A stretch of DNA of 64,000 bases, taken from NCBI RefSeq assembly GCF_028882255.1, contig NZ_JARBUY010000001.1, forward strand, positions 185,975 to 249,974, read 5' to 3'. Positions 7,947-15,863 of the stretch are shown here, in pieces (position 1 is the stretch's first letter; each line of letters begins with the position of its first letter). This DNA is from Maribacter polysaccharolyticus. GTDB taxonomy: Bacteria; Bacteroidota; Bacteroidia; Flavobacteriales; Flavobacteriaceae. A program made the translations under genes and the position numbers. The notes under the pieces are model-generated. The model worked only from the letters and a program-made list of their open reading frames with translations, did not search any database and was not told where the DNA came from.

Positions 7947-9176
7947 TTGACAAATTCAAACAAGCTTAAAATTTTCAATGATCCAATTTACGGATTTATT
8001 AGAATTCCGAGTACCCTTATTTTCAATCTCATTGAAGAACCCTATTTTCAAAGGTTACGCAGAATATCCCAAATGGGCCTGTCGTATTTGGTCTACCCCG
8101 GAGCACACCATACGCGATTTCATCATGCGTTGGGCTGTATGCATTTAATGCAGCATGCCATTCAAGTACTTCGTTTTAAAGGTATTGAAATCACCAAAGA
8201 GGAAGAAGAGGGCTTACTGGTCGCCATTTTATTGCACGATATCGGCCACGGGCCTTTTTCACATGCTATGGAAAACAGTATCGCGGAAGGTATTTCCCAT
8301 GAAGAGATTTCATTGCTTTTCATGAAGGAACTCAACCATAAGTTTAACGGAAGTTTAACGCTGGCCATTGCTATTTTCAAAGGGGATTATCACAAAAACT
8401 TTTTCCATCAATTAATGTCCAGCCAATTGGATATGGATCGAATGGACTATTTAAAACGGGATAGTTTTTATACCGGGGTAGCCGAAGGAAGTATCAATGC
8501 GGAACGATTGATCAGCATGCTCAATGTCGTTGACAATGAACTCGTCGTAGAGGAAAAAGGCATTTATTCCGTGGAAAAATTCCTTATGGCAAGGCGCTTT
8601 ATGTATTGGCAGGTGTACTTACATAAAACGGGTTTGGCGGCAGAACAGCTCTTGATCCGTATTTTGAAAAGGGCCAAAGAGTTGTTGATACAAGGACAAC
8701 GATTGGATTGCAGTGGGCCACTTTTGTATTTTATGGAAAACAAAGTGGATATGGAGGGTTTCACGGCAAAGAATTTACATCAATTTTCCCAACTTGATGA
8801 TAGCGATATCCTTTCGGCCTTAAAACAATGGCAACACCATGAGGATTTCGTGCTTTCAAAATTAAGCGGAATGATCATCCATCGAAGGTTGCTGACCATC
8901 AAACTGAAAAACAAACCAATTGGCCCAAAAAAAATGCAGGAACAATTCGATAAAATCAAAAAGAATTGGGGGCTTTCGGATCATGAGACCACCTATTTCG
9001 TGTTTAACGGGGAAATTACGAACAGGGCCTATAATATAGACAAACAAAACATCAATATCCTTCGTAAAGACGGGAAACTCAAGGATGTCGCCAAAGCCTC
9101 GGATCACCTGAACCTTAAAACCCTCTCTAAAAAAGTAACAAAATATTATATCTGTTACCCCAAAGAATCAGTTTAA
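7947..9176 (+). CDS. HD-domain phosphohydrolase (dNTPase-like)
   Basis: HD superfamily metal-dependent phosphohydrolase, 409 residues from the TTG at 7947 (TNSNKLKIFNDPIYGF). The open frame runs upstream to 7818 but that part is unlike the family, and a promoter element lies within it. The conserved N-terminal block is FNDPIYGFIRIP, then YFQRLRRISQMGLSYLVYPGAHHTRFHHALG with the first His, LLHDIGHGPFSHAME carrying the HD pair, and SSQLDMDRMDYLKRDSFYTG carrying the last Asp. These are the features of the SAMHD1/dGTPase-like YwfO group. The substrate is not predictable, but a nucleoside triphosphate is likely. Divergent from porX-tsaE. Confidence 0.9.
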   Translation: MTNSNKLKIFNDPIYGFIRIPSTLIFNLIEEPYFQRLRRISQMGLSYLVYPGAHHTRFHHALGCMHLMQHAIQVLRFKGIEITKEEEEGLLVAILLHDIGHGPFSHAMENSIAEGISHEEISLLFMKELNHKFNGSLTLAIAIFKGDYHKNFFHQLMSSQLDMDRMDYLKRDSFYTGVAEGSINAERLISMLNVVDNELVVEEKGIYSVEKFLMARRFMYWQVYLHKTGLAAEQLLIRILKRAKELLIQGQRLDCSGPLLYFMENKVDMEGFTAKNLHQFSQLDDSDILSALKQWQHHEDFVLSKLSGMIIHRRLLTIKLKNKPIGPKKMQEQFDKIKKNWGLSDHETTYFVFNGEITNRAYNIDKQNINILRKDGKLKDVAKASDHLNLKTLSKKVTKYYICYPKESV

Positions 9177-9186
9177 CTATTTTTCT

Positions 9187-9194
9187 TACTTTTG
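9187..9194 (+). promoter_or_regulatory. putative promoter -7 element directly before lpxD
   Basis: TACTTTTG matches TAnnTTTG and ends six bases before the ATG at 9200, so transcription would begin at or just before the start codon and the mRNA would be leaderless or nearly so. Confidence 0.45.
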
Positions 9195-9199
9195 TGCCC

Positions 9200-10237
9200 A
9201 TGGTATTTACAGCAGGTCAGATTGCGGGAATTTTGGAGGGTGAGGTCGAAGGTAACCCCGAGATTTCCGTTCATAAACTGGCAAAGATAGAAGAGGGTGA
9301 GATAGGATCGTTGACGTTTTTGGCCAACCCAAAATACACGTCCTATATTTACACCACAAAAGCTTCGGTAACTATTGTGAACAAGGATTTTGTTCCTGAA
9401 CAACAGATCGCGACCACCATGATCAAGGTGGATGATGCCTATGAATCCTTTTCTAGGCTGTTACAGTATTACAACGAGGTGAAAAACAACAAAATTGGCA
9501 TAGAATCGCCTGTATACAAAGGGGATGACGTTACGTACGGAGCGGATTTTTATCTGGGTGCCTTTGCATATCTCGGCAATAATGTAACGATTGGCAACAA
9601 CGTTAAAATCTACCCCAATGCCTTTATCGGCGATAATGTAAAGATCGATGACAATGTTACCATCTTTGCAGGGGCCAGGATATATTCCGAAACGGTAATC
9701 GGCAAAAATTGTATGATCCATAGCGGTGCAATCATCGGTGCCGACGGTTTTGGATATTCCCCGAACAAGGATGGGGAGTTCATCAGGGTTCCGCAAACAG
9801 GGAATGTTGTTTTAGAGGACAATGTCGATGTAGGTGCCGGCACCACCATTGACAGGGCCACTTTGGGGTCTACCCTTATACGAAAAGGAGTGAAATTGGA
9901 TAATCAGATACAGATTGCCCATAATGTCGAAATTGGCGAAAATACGGTCATTGCTGCCCAAACGGGAATTGCGGGTTCTGCCAAAATCGGTAAAAATTGC
10001 ATGATCGGTGGCCAAGTAGGTATTGTTGGCCATATCACCATCGGTAATAACGTAAAAATCCAGGCCCAGTCAGGTATCGGAAGAAACATTAAAGACAATG
10101 AGGTCTTGCAAGGGTCTCCATCATTGGCCTATGCCGATTTCAACAAGTCCTATGTCCATTTTAAGAACTTACCAAAGATTATAAAGAAAATTGAAAAACT
10201 CGAAAAAAAGATTGACGGTGATCACAACAACGAATAA
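9200..10237 (+). CDS. lpxD: UDP-3-O-acylglucosamine N-acyltransferase LpxD
   Basis: Third step of lipid A synthesis: adds a second 3-hydroxyacyl chain to UDP-acyl-glucosamine. 345 residues from the ATG at 9200; the frame could extend two codons to a GTG at 9194 but the promoter element overlaps it. The N-terminal uridine-binding domain (IGSLTFLANPKYTSYIYTT) is followed by a long left-handed beta helix of hexapeptide repeats (IGNNVKIYPNAFIGDNV). HSGAIIGADGFGY holds one conserved His and the catalytic-region IAHNVEIGENT holds another. It is the first gene of the lpxD-lpxC/fabZ-lpxA cluster. Confidence 0.95.
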   Translation: MVFTAGQIAGILEGEVEGNPEISVHKLAKIEEGEIGSLTFLANPKYTSYIYTTKASVTIVNKDFVPEQQIATTMIKVDDAYESFSRLLQYYNEVKNNKIGIESPVYKGDDVTYGADFYLGAFAYLGNNVTIGNNVKIYPNAFIGDNVKIDDNVTIFAGARIYSETVIGKNCMIHSGAIIGADGFGYSPNKDGEFIRVPQTGNVVLEDNVDVGAGTTIDRATLGSTLIRKGVKLDNQIQIAHNVEIGENTVIAAQTGIAGSAKIGKNCMIGGQVGIVGHITIGNNVKIQAQSGIGRNIKDNEVLQGSPSLAYADFNKSYVHFKNLPKIIKKIEKLEKKIDGDHNNE

Positions 10238-11618
10238 ACAAAGAACCATTGCAAAAGAGGTTACCCTAACCGGTGTCGGACTTCATACAGGAGAAGATGT
10301 TACTTTGAAGTTCGTTCCTGCACCTGAAAACCACGGTTATGCCTTTAAGCGGGTCGATTTAGAGGGGGAGCCTACGATAGAAGCCGATGCCAATTACGTC
10401 GTAAATACCCAAAGAGGCACCAATTTGGAAAAACGTGGTGTCAGGATCCAAACCTCAGAGCATGTATTGGCCGCTTTGGTGGGATTGGAAATCGATAATG
10501 TGCTGATAGAGCTTAACTCTCCCGAACCCCCTATTATGGACGGTTCTTCCAAATTTTTTGTCGAAGCCTTGGAAGAGGCCGGTATCGTTGAACAGGAAGC
10601 GGAAAGGGAGGAATACATCGTAAAGGATGTCATTTCCTATAAGGATGATGCCACCGGAAGCGAAATAACCATCATACCCTCCGACACCTATCAAATCACC
10701 GCTATGGTCGATTTTGGGACAAAGGTATTAGGTACGCAAAATGCCTATCTGCAGAAGCTATCCGATTTCAAGACCGAAATAGCCGATGCCCGTACCTTTA
10801 GTTTTCTGCATGAGTTGGAGGCACTTTTGGAACACGGATTGATCAAAGGGGGAGACCTTAATAATGCCATTGTCTATGTGGATAAGGAGATTTCGCCCGA
10901 AACCATGCATAAATTGGAGAAAGCCTTCAACAAGAAGAAACTTTCCGTAAAACCGAACGGAATCCTCGACAACCTTACCCTTCACCATCCGAATGAGGCT
11001 GCACGCCATAAATTACTCGATGTCATCGGGGATTTGGCATTGGCCGGTATCAGGATCCGGGGCAAGGTCATAGCGAACAAACCCGGCCATTTTGTGAATA
11101 CCCAATTTGCGAAGAAATTGGCGAAAATCATAAAAATGGAAAAAAGGAACAATATCCCTAAATACGACCTTAGTCAGCCCCCTTTGATGGATATCCATCA
11201 GATTATGGCGATGCTGCCCCATAGACCTCCATTTTTATTGATCGATAGGATATTGGAATTATCCGATACGCATGTCGTGGGGATGAAGAACGTAACCATG
11301 AACGAACCTTTCTTCGTTGGTCATTTCCCGGGTGCGCCCGTAATGCCCGGCGTACTTCAGGTTGAAGCAATGGCCCAAACAGGAGGTATTCTGGTATTGA
11401 GTACGGTCCCGGACCCTGAGAATTACTTAACCTTGTTTATGAAAATAGACAAAGTCAAGTTCAAACAAAAAGTACTTCCCGGAGACACCCTTATTTTCCA
11501 TTGTAGTTTAATAACCCCCATACGTAGGGGCATATGCCATATGCAAGCGTATGCTTATGCCAATGACAAATTGGTGTGTGAAGCAGAAATGATGGCTCAA
11601 ATCGTAAAAAAGAGTTAA
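10212..11618 (+). CDS. lpxC-fabZ: bifunctional LpxC deacetylase / FabZ dehydratase fusion
   Basis: Bifunctional enzyme typical of Bacteroidota, 468 residues. The LpxC half (about 1-305) removes the N-acetyl group in the committed lipid A step; zinc and active-site motifs include SEHVLAALVGLEIDN, and HHPNEAARHKLLDVIGDLAL with the HxxxD zinc pair. The FabZ half (about 320-468) dehydrates 3-hydroxyacyl-ACP, with HRPPFLLIDRI and catalytic His and Glu in GHFPGAPVMPGVLQVEAMAQ. I chose the TTG at 10212 (TVITTTNKQRTIAKEV), which matches the usual N terminus and overlaps lpxD by 26 bases; the frame opens further to TTG 10191. The fusion couples lipid A and fatty acid supply. Confidence 0.95.
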   Translation: MTVITTTNKQRTIAKEVTLTGVGLHTGEDVTLKFVPAPENHGYAFKRVDLEGEPTIEADANYVVNTQRGTNLEKRGVRIQTSEHVLAALVGLEIDNVLIELNSPEPPIMDGSSKFFVEALEEAGIVEQEAEREEYIVKDVISYKDDATGSEITIIPSDTYQITAMVDFGTKVLGTQNAYLQKLSDFKTEIADARTFSFLHELEALLEHGLIKGGDLNNAIVYVDKEISPETMHKLEKAFNKKKLSVKPNGILDNLTLHHPNEAARHKLLDVIGDLALAGIRIRGKVIANKPGHFVNTQFAKKLAKIIKMEKRNNIPKYDLSQPPLMDIHQIMAMLPHRPPFLLIDRILELSDTHVVGMKNVTMNEPFFVGHFPGAPVMPGVLQVEAMAQTGGILVLSTVPDPENYLTLFMKIDKVKFKQKVLPGDTLIFHCSLITPIRRGICHMQAYAYANDKLVCEAEMMAQIVKKS

Positions 11619-11619
11619 T

Positions 11620-12405
11620 ATGAACCAACCGCTTGCCTATATCCATCCCGGGGCGAAAATTGCTAAAAATGTAGTAGTCGAACCTTTTACCACAATACAC
11701 AATAACGTGACCATAGGGGATGGAACCTGGATCGGATCCAATGTTACCATTATGGAAGGGGCACGAATCGGGAAAAATTGCAATATTTTTCCGGGTGCCG
11801 TCATCTCCGCCGCTCCCCAAGATTTGAAATATGAAGGGGAAGATACCGAAGTGATCATCGGTGACAATACAACGATCAGGGAATGTGCCACCATACACAA
11901 AGGCACTTCGGATAGAATGAAAACGGTCATCGGCAAGAATTGCCTGATAATGGCCTATTGCCATGTTGCCCATGACTGTATTGTTGGCGATAATTGCATA
12001 TTTTCCAACAACTCCACTTTAGCCGGACATGTAACCATAGGGGACAATGTTATTTTAGCAGGCCTTGTGGCCGTGCATCAATTTGTTTCCATAGGCAGTC
12101 ACGCTTTTGTAACCGGAGGTTCCTTGGTTCGTAAAGACGTACCTCCTTATGTTAAGGCGGCAAGGGAACCTTTGTCATATGTTGGCATCAATTCCGTAGG
12201 GCTGCGTAGAAGGGGGTATACCTCCGAAAAAATACGGGAAATCCAGAATATATATAGAATCCTATATCAAAAACATTACAATAATACCCAGGCCGTACAG
12301 ATTATCGAGGCTGAAATGGAAGCAACCCCTGAAAGGGACGAGATCCTACAATTCATTAGGGATTCCCAACGAGGTATTATGAAAGGTTATTTCAGTACTA
12401 ATTAA
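11620..12405 (+). CDS. lpxA: UDP-N-acetylglucosamine acyltransferase LpxA
   Basis: First enzyme of lipid A synthesis; transfers a 3-hydroxyacyl group from ACP to UDP-GlcNAc. 261 residues, normal length. Hexapeptide repeats fill residues 5-180 (IGDGTWIGSNVTIMEGARIG). The catalytic His is in LIMAYCHVAHDCIVGDNC, and HQFVSIGSHAFVTGGSLV belongs to the acyl-chain ruler region. The C-terminal helical part is NSVGLRRRGYTSEKIREIQNIYRILY. It begins one base after the lpxC-fabZ stop, so translation is probably coupled. Confidence 0.97.
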   Translation: MNQPLAYIHPGAKIAKNVVVEPFTTIHNNVTIGDGTWIGSNVTIMEGARIGKNCNIFPGAVISAAPQDLKYEGEDTEVIIGDNTTIRECATIHKGTSDRMKTVIGKNCLIMAYCHVAHDCIVGDNCIFSNNSTLAGHVTIGDNVILAGLVAVHQFVSIGSHAFVTGGSLVRKDVPPYVKAAREPLSYVGINSVGLRRRGYTSEKIREIQNIYRILYQKHYNNTQAVQIIEAEMEATPERDEILQFIRDSQRGIMKGYFSTN

Positions 12406-12413
12406 TTTACAAT

Positions 12414-12980
12414 ATGGCATCTACATCAGATATTAGAAAAGGACTTTGTATAAAATACAATAACGATATATACAAGGTCATAGAGTTTTTACACGTAAAA
12501 CCGGGAAAAGGTCCCGCTTTCGTAAGAACCAAACTCAAAAGTGTTACGACCGGAAAAGTAGTGGACAATACTTTTTCTGCAGGTCACAAGATCGAGGATG
12601 TTCGCGTTGAAACCCGATCTTATCAATATTTATATGCAGAAGGGGATACCTTCCACTTCATGAACACGGACGATTATAATCAGATCACTTTGGAAAAAAG
12701 TACCCTGGACGCCCCCGATTTATTGAAAGAAGGTGAAGTCGTCACCATTTTGTTCAATACCGAGGACAGCATGCCATTATCTGTGGATATGCCGACCAGC
12801 GTTATATTGGAAGTGACCCATGCTGAGCCAGGGGTTAAGGGCAATACCGCTACCAATGCCACGAAACCGGCAACGGTGGAAACCGGTGCAAGGGTGAATG
12901 TACCCCTGTTCATCAATGAAGGCGATAAGATCAAGATCGATACTGAAAAGGGTAATTACATGGAAAGGGTCAAGGAATAA
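12414..12980 (+). CDS. efp: elongation factor P
   Basis: Translation factor that relieves ribosome stalling at polyproline. 188 residues, three beta-barrel domains. The domain I tip loop is KPGKGPAFVRTKLKSV, with Lys32 at the tip where other EF-P proteins are modified. The C-terminal domain has VILEVTHAEPGVKGNTATNATKPATVETG and ends NVPLFINEGDKIKIDTEKGNYMERVKE, all canonical. It follows lpxA by eight bases. I cannot see a modification enzyme (EpmA, EarP or YmfI type) in the window. Confidence 0.97.
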   Translation: MASTSDIRKGLCIKYNNDIYKVIEFLHVKPGKGPAFVRTKLKSVTTGKVVDNTFSAGHKIEDVRVETRSYQYLYAEGDTFHFMNTDDYNQITLEKSTLDAPDLLKEGEVVTILFNTEDSMPLSVDMPTSVILEVTHAEPGVKGNTATNATKPATVETGARVNVPLFINEGDKIKIDTEKGNYMERVKE

Positions 12981-13013
12981 TCCCCATACCCATAACAACA
13001 TATACCAAATCGT

Positions 13014-13946
13014 ATGAGATTCCCTACGCCCCATTCCTTAGAACAAATTGCCACTATCATAGATATGCCCTTTGTCGGGGATGCCGATTTTCAGGTATTG
13101 GGCATGAATGAGATCCATGTGGTTCAACAAGGGGAAATTGTCTTTGTAGATCACCCAAAATATTACGATAAGGCTTTAAATTCAAAGGCTTCGGTCATTT
13201 TGATCAATAAAGATGTCGAATGCCCCAAAGGGAAAGCCCTATTGATTTCCGATGATCCTTTTCGGGATTTCAATAAATTATCGAAGTTTTTCAGACCGTT
13301 TATAAAAAGTTCTTCTTCCATATCAAAATCCGCCGAAATTGGTGAAGGTACCATTGTACAGCCCAATGTGTTCATCGGAAACAATGTGGTTATCGGTAAA
13401 AATTGCCTGATCCATTCCAATGTCAGTATTTATGATAATTGTATCATAGGGGACAATGTCTGTATCCATGCAGGTACCGTATTGGGGGCAGACGCTTTTT
13501 ACTATAAAAATAGACCGGAAGGATTCGATAAATTGATTTCCTGTGGGCGTGTGGTCCTGGAAGACCATGTAGATATAGGGGCTCTTTGCACCATAGATAA
13601 AGGCGTAACCGGCGACACTACGATAGGAAAAGGCTCAAAACTCGACAACCAAGTCCATGTAGGCCATGATACCGTAATCGGAAAAAAATGTCTCATTGCC
13701 TCCCAAACCGGTATTGCCGGTTGTGTCATCATAGAGGATGAAGTCACCTTATGGGGCCAAGTAGGGACGAACAGTGGGATAACCATTGGGGCCAAGGCCG
13801 TTATCATGGGACAGACCGGAGTGACCAAGTCGGTCCCAGGAGGAAAGAGTTATTTTGGGACCCCTATTGAGGAATCAAGGGAAAAGCTGAAGCAATTGGC
13901 CTATGTGAAAAAAATTCCCGAAATAATAGAGAAATTAAAAGAATAA
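13014..13946 (+). CDS. LpxD-like acyltransferase paralogue
   Basis: 310-residue hexapeptide-repeat protein with the same plan as LpxD: an N-terminal domain (GEIVFVDHPKYYDKALNSKASVILIN), a left-handed beta helix from about residue 100 and a C-terminal helix. It has HAGTVLGADAFYY in place of the LpxD GADGFGY motif and HVGHDTVIGKKC in place of the IAHN motif, so active-site His residues are kept but the surroundings differ. It is one of two LpxD-type genes in 5 kb, with efp between. It may use a different acyl chain or sugar nucleotide, or take part in a non-lipid-A acylation; this is inference. Confidence 0.85.
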   Translation: MRFPTPHSLEQIATIIDMPFVGDADFQVLGMNEIHVVQQGEIVFVDHPKYYDKALNSKASVILINKDVECPKGKALLISDDPFRDFNKLSKFFRPFIKSSSSISKSAEIGEGTIVQPNVFIGNNVVIGKNCLIHSNVSIYDNCIIGDNVCIHAGTVLGADAFYYKNRPEGFDKLISCGRVVLEDHVDIGALCTIDKGVTGDTTIGKGSKLDNQVHVGHDTVIGKKCLIASQTGIAGCVIIEDEVTLWGQVGTNSGITIGAKAVIMGQTGVTKSVPGGKSYFGTPIEESREKLKQLAYVKKIPEIIEKLKE

Positions 13947-13981
13947 CCATTGTATGGCTTTCTAAATAATTAACAAAGACA

Positions 13982-13989
13982 TATTTTTG
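13982..13989 (+). promoter_or_regulatory. putative promoter -7 element upstream of sucD
   Basis: TATTTTTG matches TAnnTTTG and lies 28 bases before the ATG at 14018; no clear -33 element. Confidence 0.35.
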
Positions 13990-14017
13990 TTTGTATAATT
14001 TTAAAATAAATACTTAA

Positions 14018-14890
14018 ATGAGCGTTCTAGTCAACAAAAACTCCAAAATTATAGTTCAAGGATTTACCGGAAGCGAAGGTACCTTCCACGCAGAACAGAT
14101 GATAGCGTATGGCACAAATATCGTTGGCGGTGTAACTCCAGGTAAAGGAGGGCAAGAACACTTGGGAAAACCGGTTTTCAATACGGTACATGAGGCGGTC
14201 GAGAAGGTCAATGCCGACACGACCATCATATTCGTACCACCGGCTTTTGCCGCTGATGCGATCATGGAAGCGGCCAACGCCGGGATCAAGGTCATCATTA
14301 CGATTACCGAAGGGATACCGGTAGCCGATATGGTAAAAGCCGCTGATTACATCAAGGATAAAGATTGCCGATTGGTAGGTCCTAACTGTCCTGGGGTAAT
14401 CACACCGGAAGAAGCCAAAGTAGGTATCATGCCTGGTTTCGTATTCAAAAAAGGAAACATCGGTATTGTTTCCAAATCGGGAACATTAACTTATGAAGCT
14501 GCCGACCAGGTAGTTCGCCAAGGCTTGGGTATTACCACGGCCATCGGCATAGGCGGAGATCCCATTATCGGAACGACCACAAAAGAAGCCGTTGAATTAT
14601 TGATCAACGATCCGGAAACGGAATGCGTTGTCATGATCGGTGAAATAGGGGGGCAATTAGAGGGTGATGCCGCAAAATGGTATAAAGAAAGTGGTAGTAA
14701 AAAACCCATCGTTGGTTTTATAGCCGGTGAAACGGCGCCTGCGGGAAGAACCATGGGCCATGCCGGTGCGATCGTAGGAGGAAGCGATGATACCGCCCAA
14801 GCCAAAAAAAGAATCATGAGGGAATGCGGGATCCATGTGGTCGATTCCCCAGCCGAAATCGGTATCAAGGTCAAGGAAGTAATGGCATAA
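14018..14890 (+). CDS. sucD: succinyl-CoA synthetase alpha subunit
   Basis: TCA-cycle enzyme subunit that binds CoA and carries the phospho-histidine; converts succinyl-CoA to succinate with nucleotide triphosphate formation. 290 residues. The CoA-binding Rossmann part has [35 protein letters not shown], followed by [13 protein letters not shown] and [14 protein letters not shown]. The active His is in [20 protein letters not shown]. The beta subunit gene sucC is not adjacent, which is common in Bacteroidota. A strong terminator follows. Confidence 0.97.
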   Translation: MSVLVNKNSKIIVQGFTGSEGTFHAEQMIAYGTNIVGGVTPGKGGQEHLGKPVFNTVHEAVEKVNADTTIIFVPPAFAADAIMEAANAGIKVIITITEGIPVADMVKAADYIKDKDCRLVGPNCPGVITPEEAKVGIMPGFVFKKGNIGIVSKSGTLTYEAADQVVRQGLGITTAIGIGGDPIIGTTTKEAVELLINDPETECVVMIGEIGGQLEGDAAKWYKESGSKKPIVGFIAGETAPAGRTMGHAGAIVGGSDDTAQAKKRIMRECGIHVVDSPAEIGIKVKEVMA

Positions 14891-14928
14891 CCCTATTCAA
14901 AAGTCACCAAAAATACTAATGGTATACT

Positions 14929-14971
14929 CCCGATTATCCTGAAGTTCGTTCAGGATTATCGGGTTTTTTTT
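14929..14971 (+). terminator. intrinsic terminator after sucD
   Basis: Fifteen-base arms (14929-14943 and 14949-14963) with one mismatch and a five-base loop, followed by eight T. It ends the lpxD-to-sucD block. Confidence 0.85.
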
Positions 14972-14992
14972 CGACTTTGGATAAACATAACC

Positions 14993-15000
14993 TATATTTG
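14993..15000 (+). promoter_or_regulatory. putative promoter -7 element upstream of fabG
   Basis: TATATTTG matches TAnnTTTG, 29 bases before the fabG ATG and just after the sucD terminator, so fabG probably has its own promoter. Confidence 0.45.
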
Positions 15001-15029
15001 AAAATCAACAGCATAAAGAGAAATACCAA

Positions 15030-15776
15030 ATGAAATTGTTAGACGGAAAAAACGTAATAATTACCGGGGCCAGTAGAGGAATTGGAAAAGGAATAGCACA
15101 AACCCTAGCCGATCATGGTGCCAATATAGCCTTTACTTTCAGTTCAAGTGAGGCACCGGCCTTGGAATTGGAGAAAGAATTGAACGCCAAAGGCGTAAAG
15201 GCCAAAGCGTACAAGAGTGATGCGGCAAGTTTTAAGGCTGCGGAAGAATTGGTTGCCCATGTTTTGGAAGATTTTGGTGGTATCGATGTTTTGATAAACA
15301 ATGCAGGGATCACCAAAGACAATCTTTTGATTCGAATGGGTGAGGCCGATTTCGATGCCGTCCTGGAAACAAACCTAAAATCGGTCTTTAATATGACAAA
15401 GGCGGTACAGCGGACTTTTCTAAAACAAAGAAAAGGTTCCATCATCAACATGAGCAGTGTCGTAGGGGTCAAGGGAAATGCCGGACAATCGAATTATGCG
15501 GCGTCCAAAGCGGGCATGATCGGCTTTACGAAATCAATAGCTTTGGAATTGGGCTCTAGAAATATTCGTTGCAATGCAATTGCTCCGGGGTTCATTGAAA
15601 CTGAAATGACCGAAAAATTGGATGAAAAAGTAGTTCAATCTTGGCGCGATGACATTCCTTTAAAAAGAGGAGGAACCCCTGAAGATATTGCAAATGCATG
15701 TTTGTTCCTTGCTTCAGACCTATCTTCTTACATAACCGGGGAGGTCTTACACGTAAATGGGGGAATGTTGACCTAA
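15030..15776 (+). CDS. fabG: 3-oxoacyl-ACP reductase FabG
   Basis: NADPH-dependent reduction of 3-oxoacyl-ACP in fatty acid elongation. 248 residues, a classical short-chain dehydrogenase: cofactor loop TGASRGIGKGIA at residues 12-23, NNAG in INNAGITKDNLLIRM, catalytic Ser in NMSSVVGVKGNAGQSN, the YAASK Tyr-Lys pair, then RCNAIAPGFIETEMT and a C-terminal ITGEVLHVNGGM. These are the FabG-type signatures rather than those of a generic sugar dehydrogenase. It is a single-gene unit by its flanking signals. Confidence 0.95.
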   Translation: MKLLDGKNVIITGASRGIGKGIAQTLADHGANIAFTFSSSEAPALELEKELNAKGVKAKAYKSDAASFKAAEELVAHVLEDFGGIDVLINNAGITKDNLLIRMGEADFDAVLETNLKSVFNMTKAVQRTFLKQRKGSIINMSSVVGVKGNAGQSNYAASKAGMIGFTKSIALELGSRNIRCNAIAPGFIETEMTEKLDEKVVQSWRDDIPLKRGGTPEDIANACLFLASDLSSYITGEVLHVNGGMLT

Positions 15777-15863
15777 GAAAGGGTTGGCCATTTACCTGAT
15801 ATTTGCAAGAAATTTAAATTGATCGAAAATCATTGCACTGAACAACTTCTAGTGACGGAATAA

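Noticed and set aside
10191-10211. Longer N terminus of LpxC-FabZ from TTG 10191
   Set aside because: The extra residues lie inside lpxD coding sequence and do not match the conserved N terminus; TTG 10212 gives the known start.
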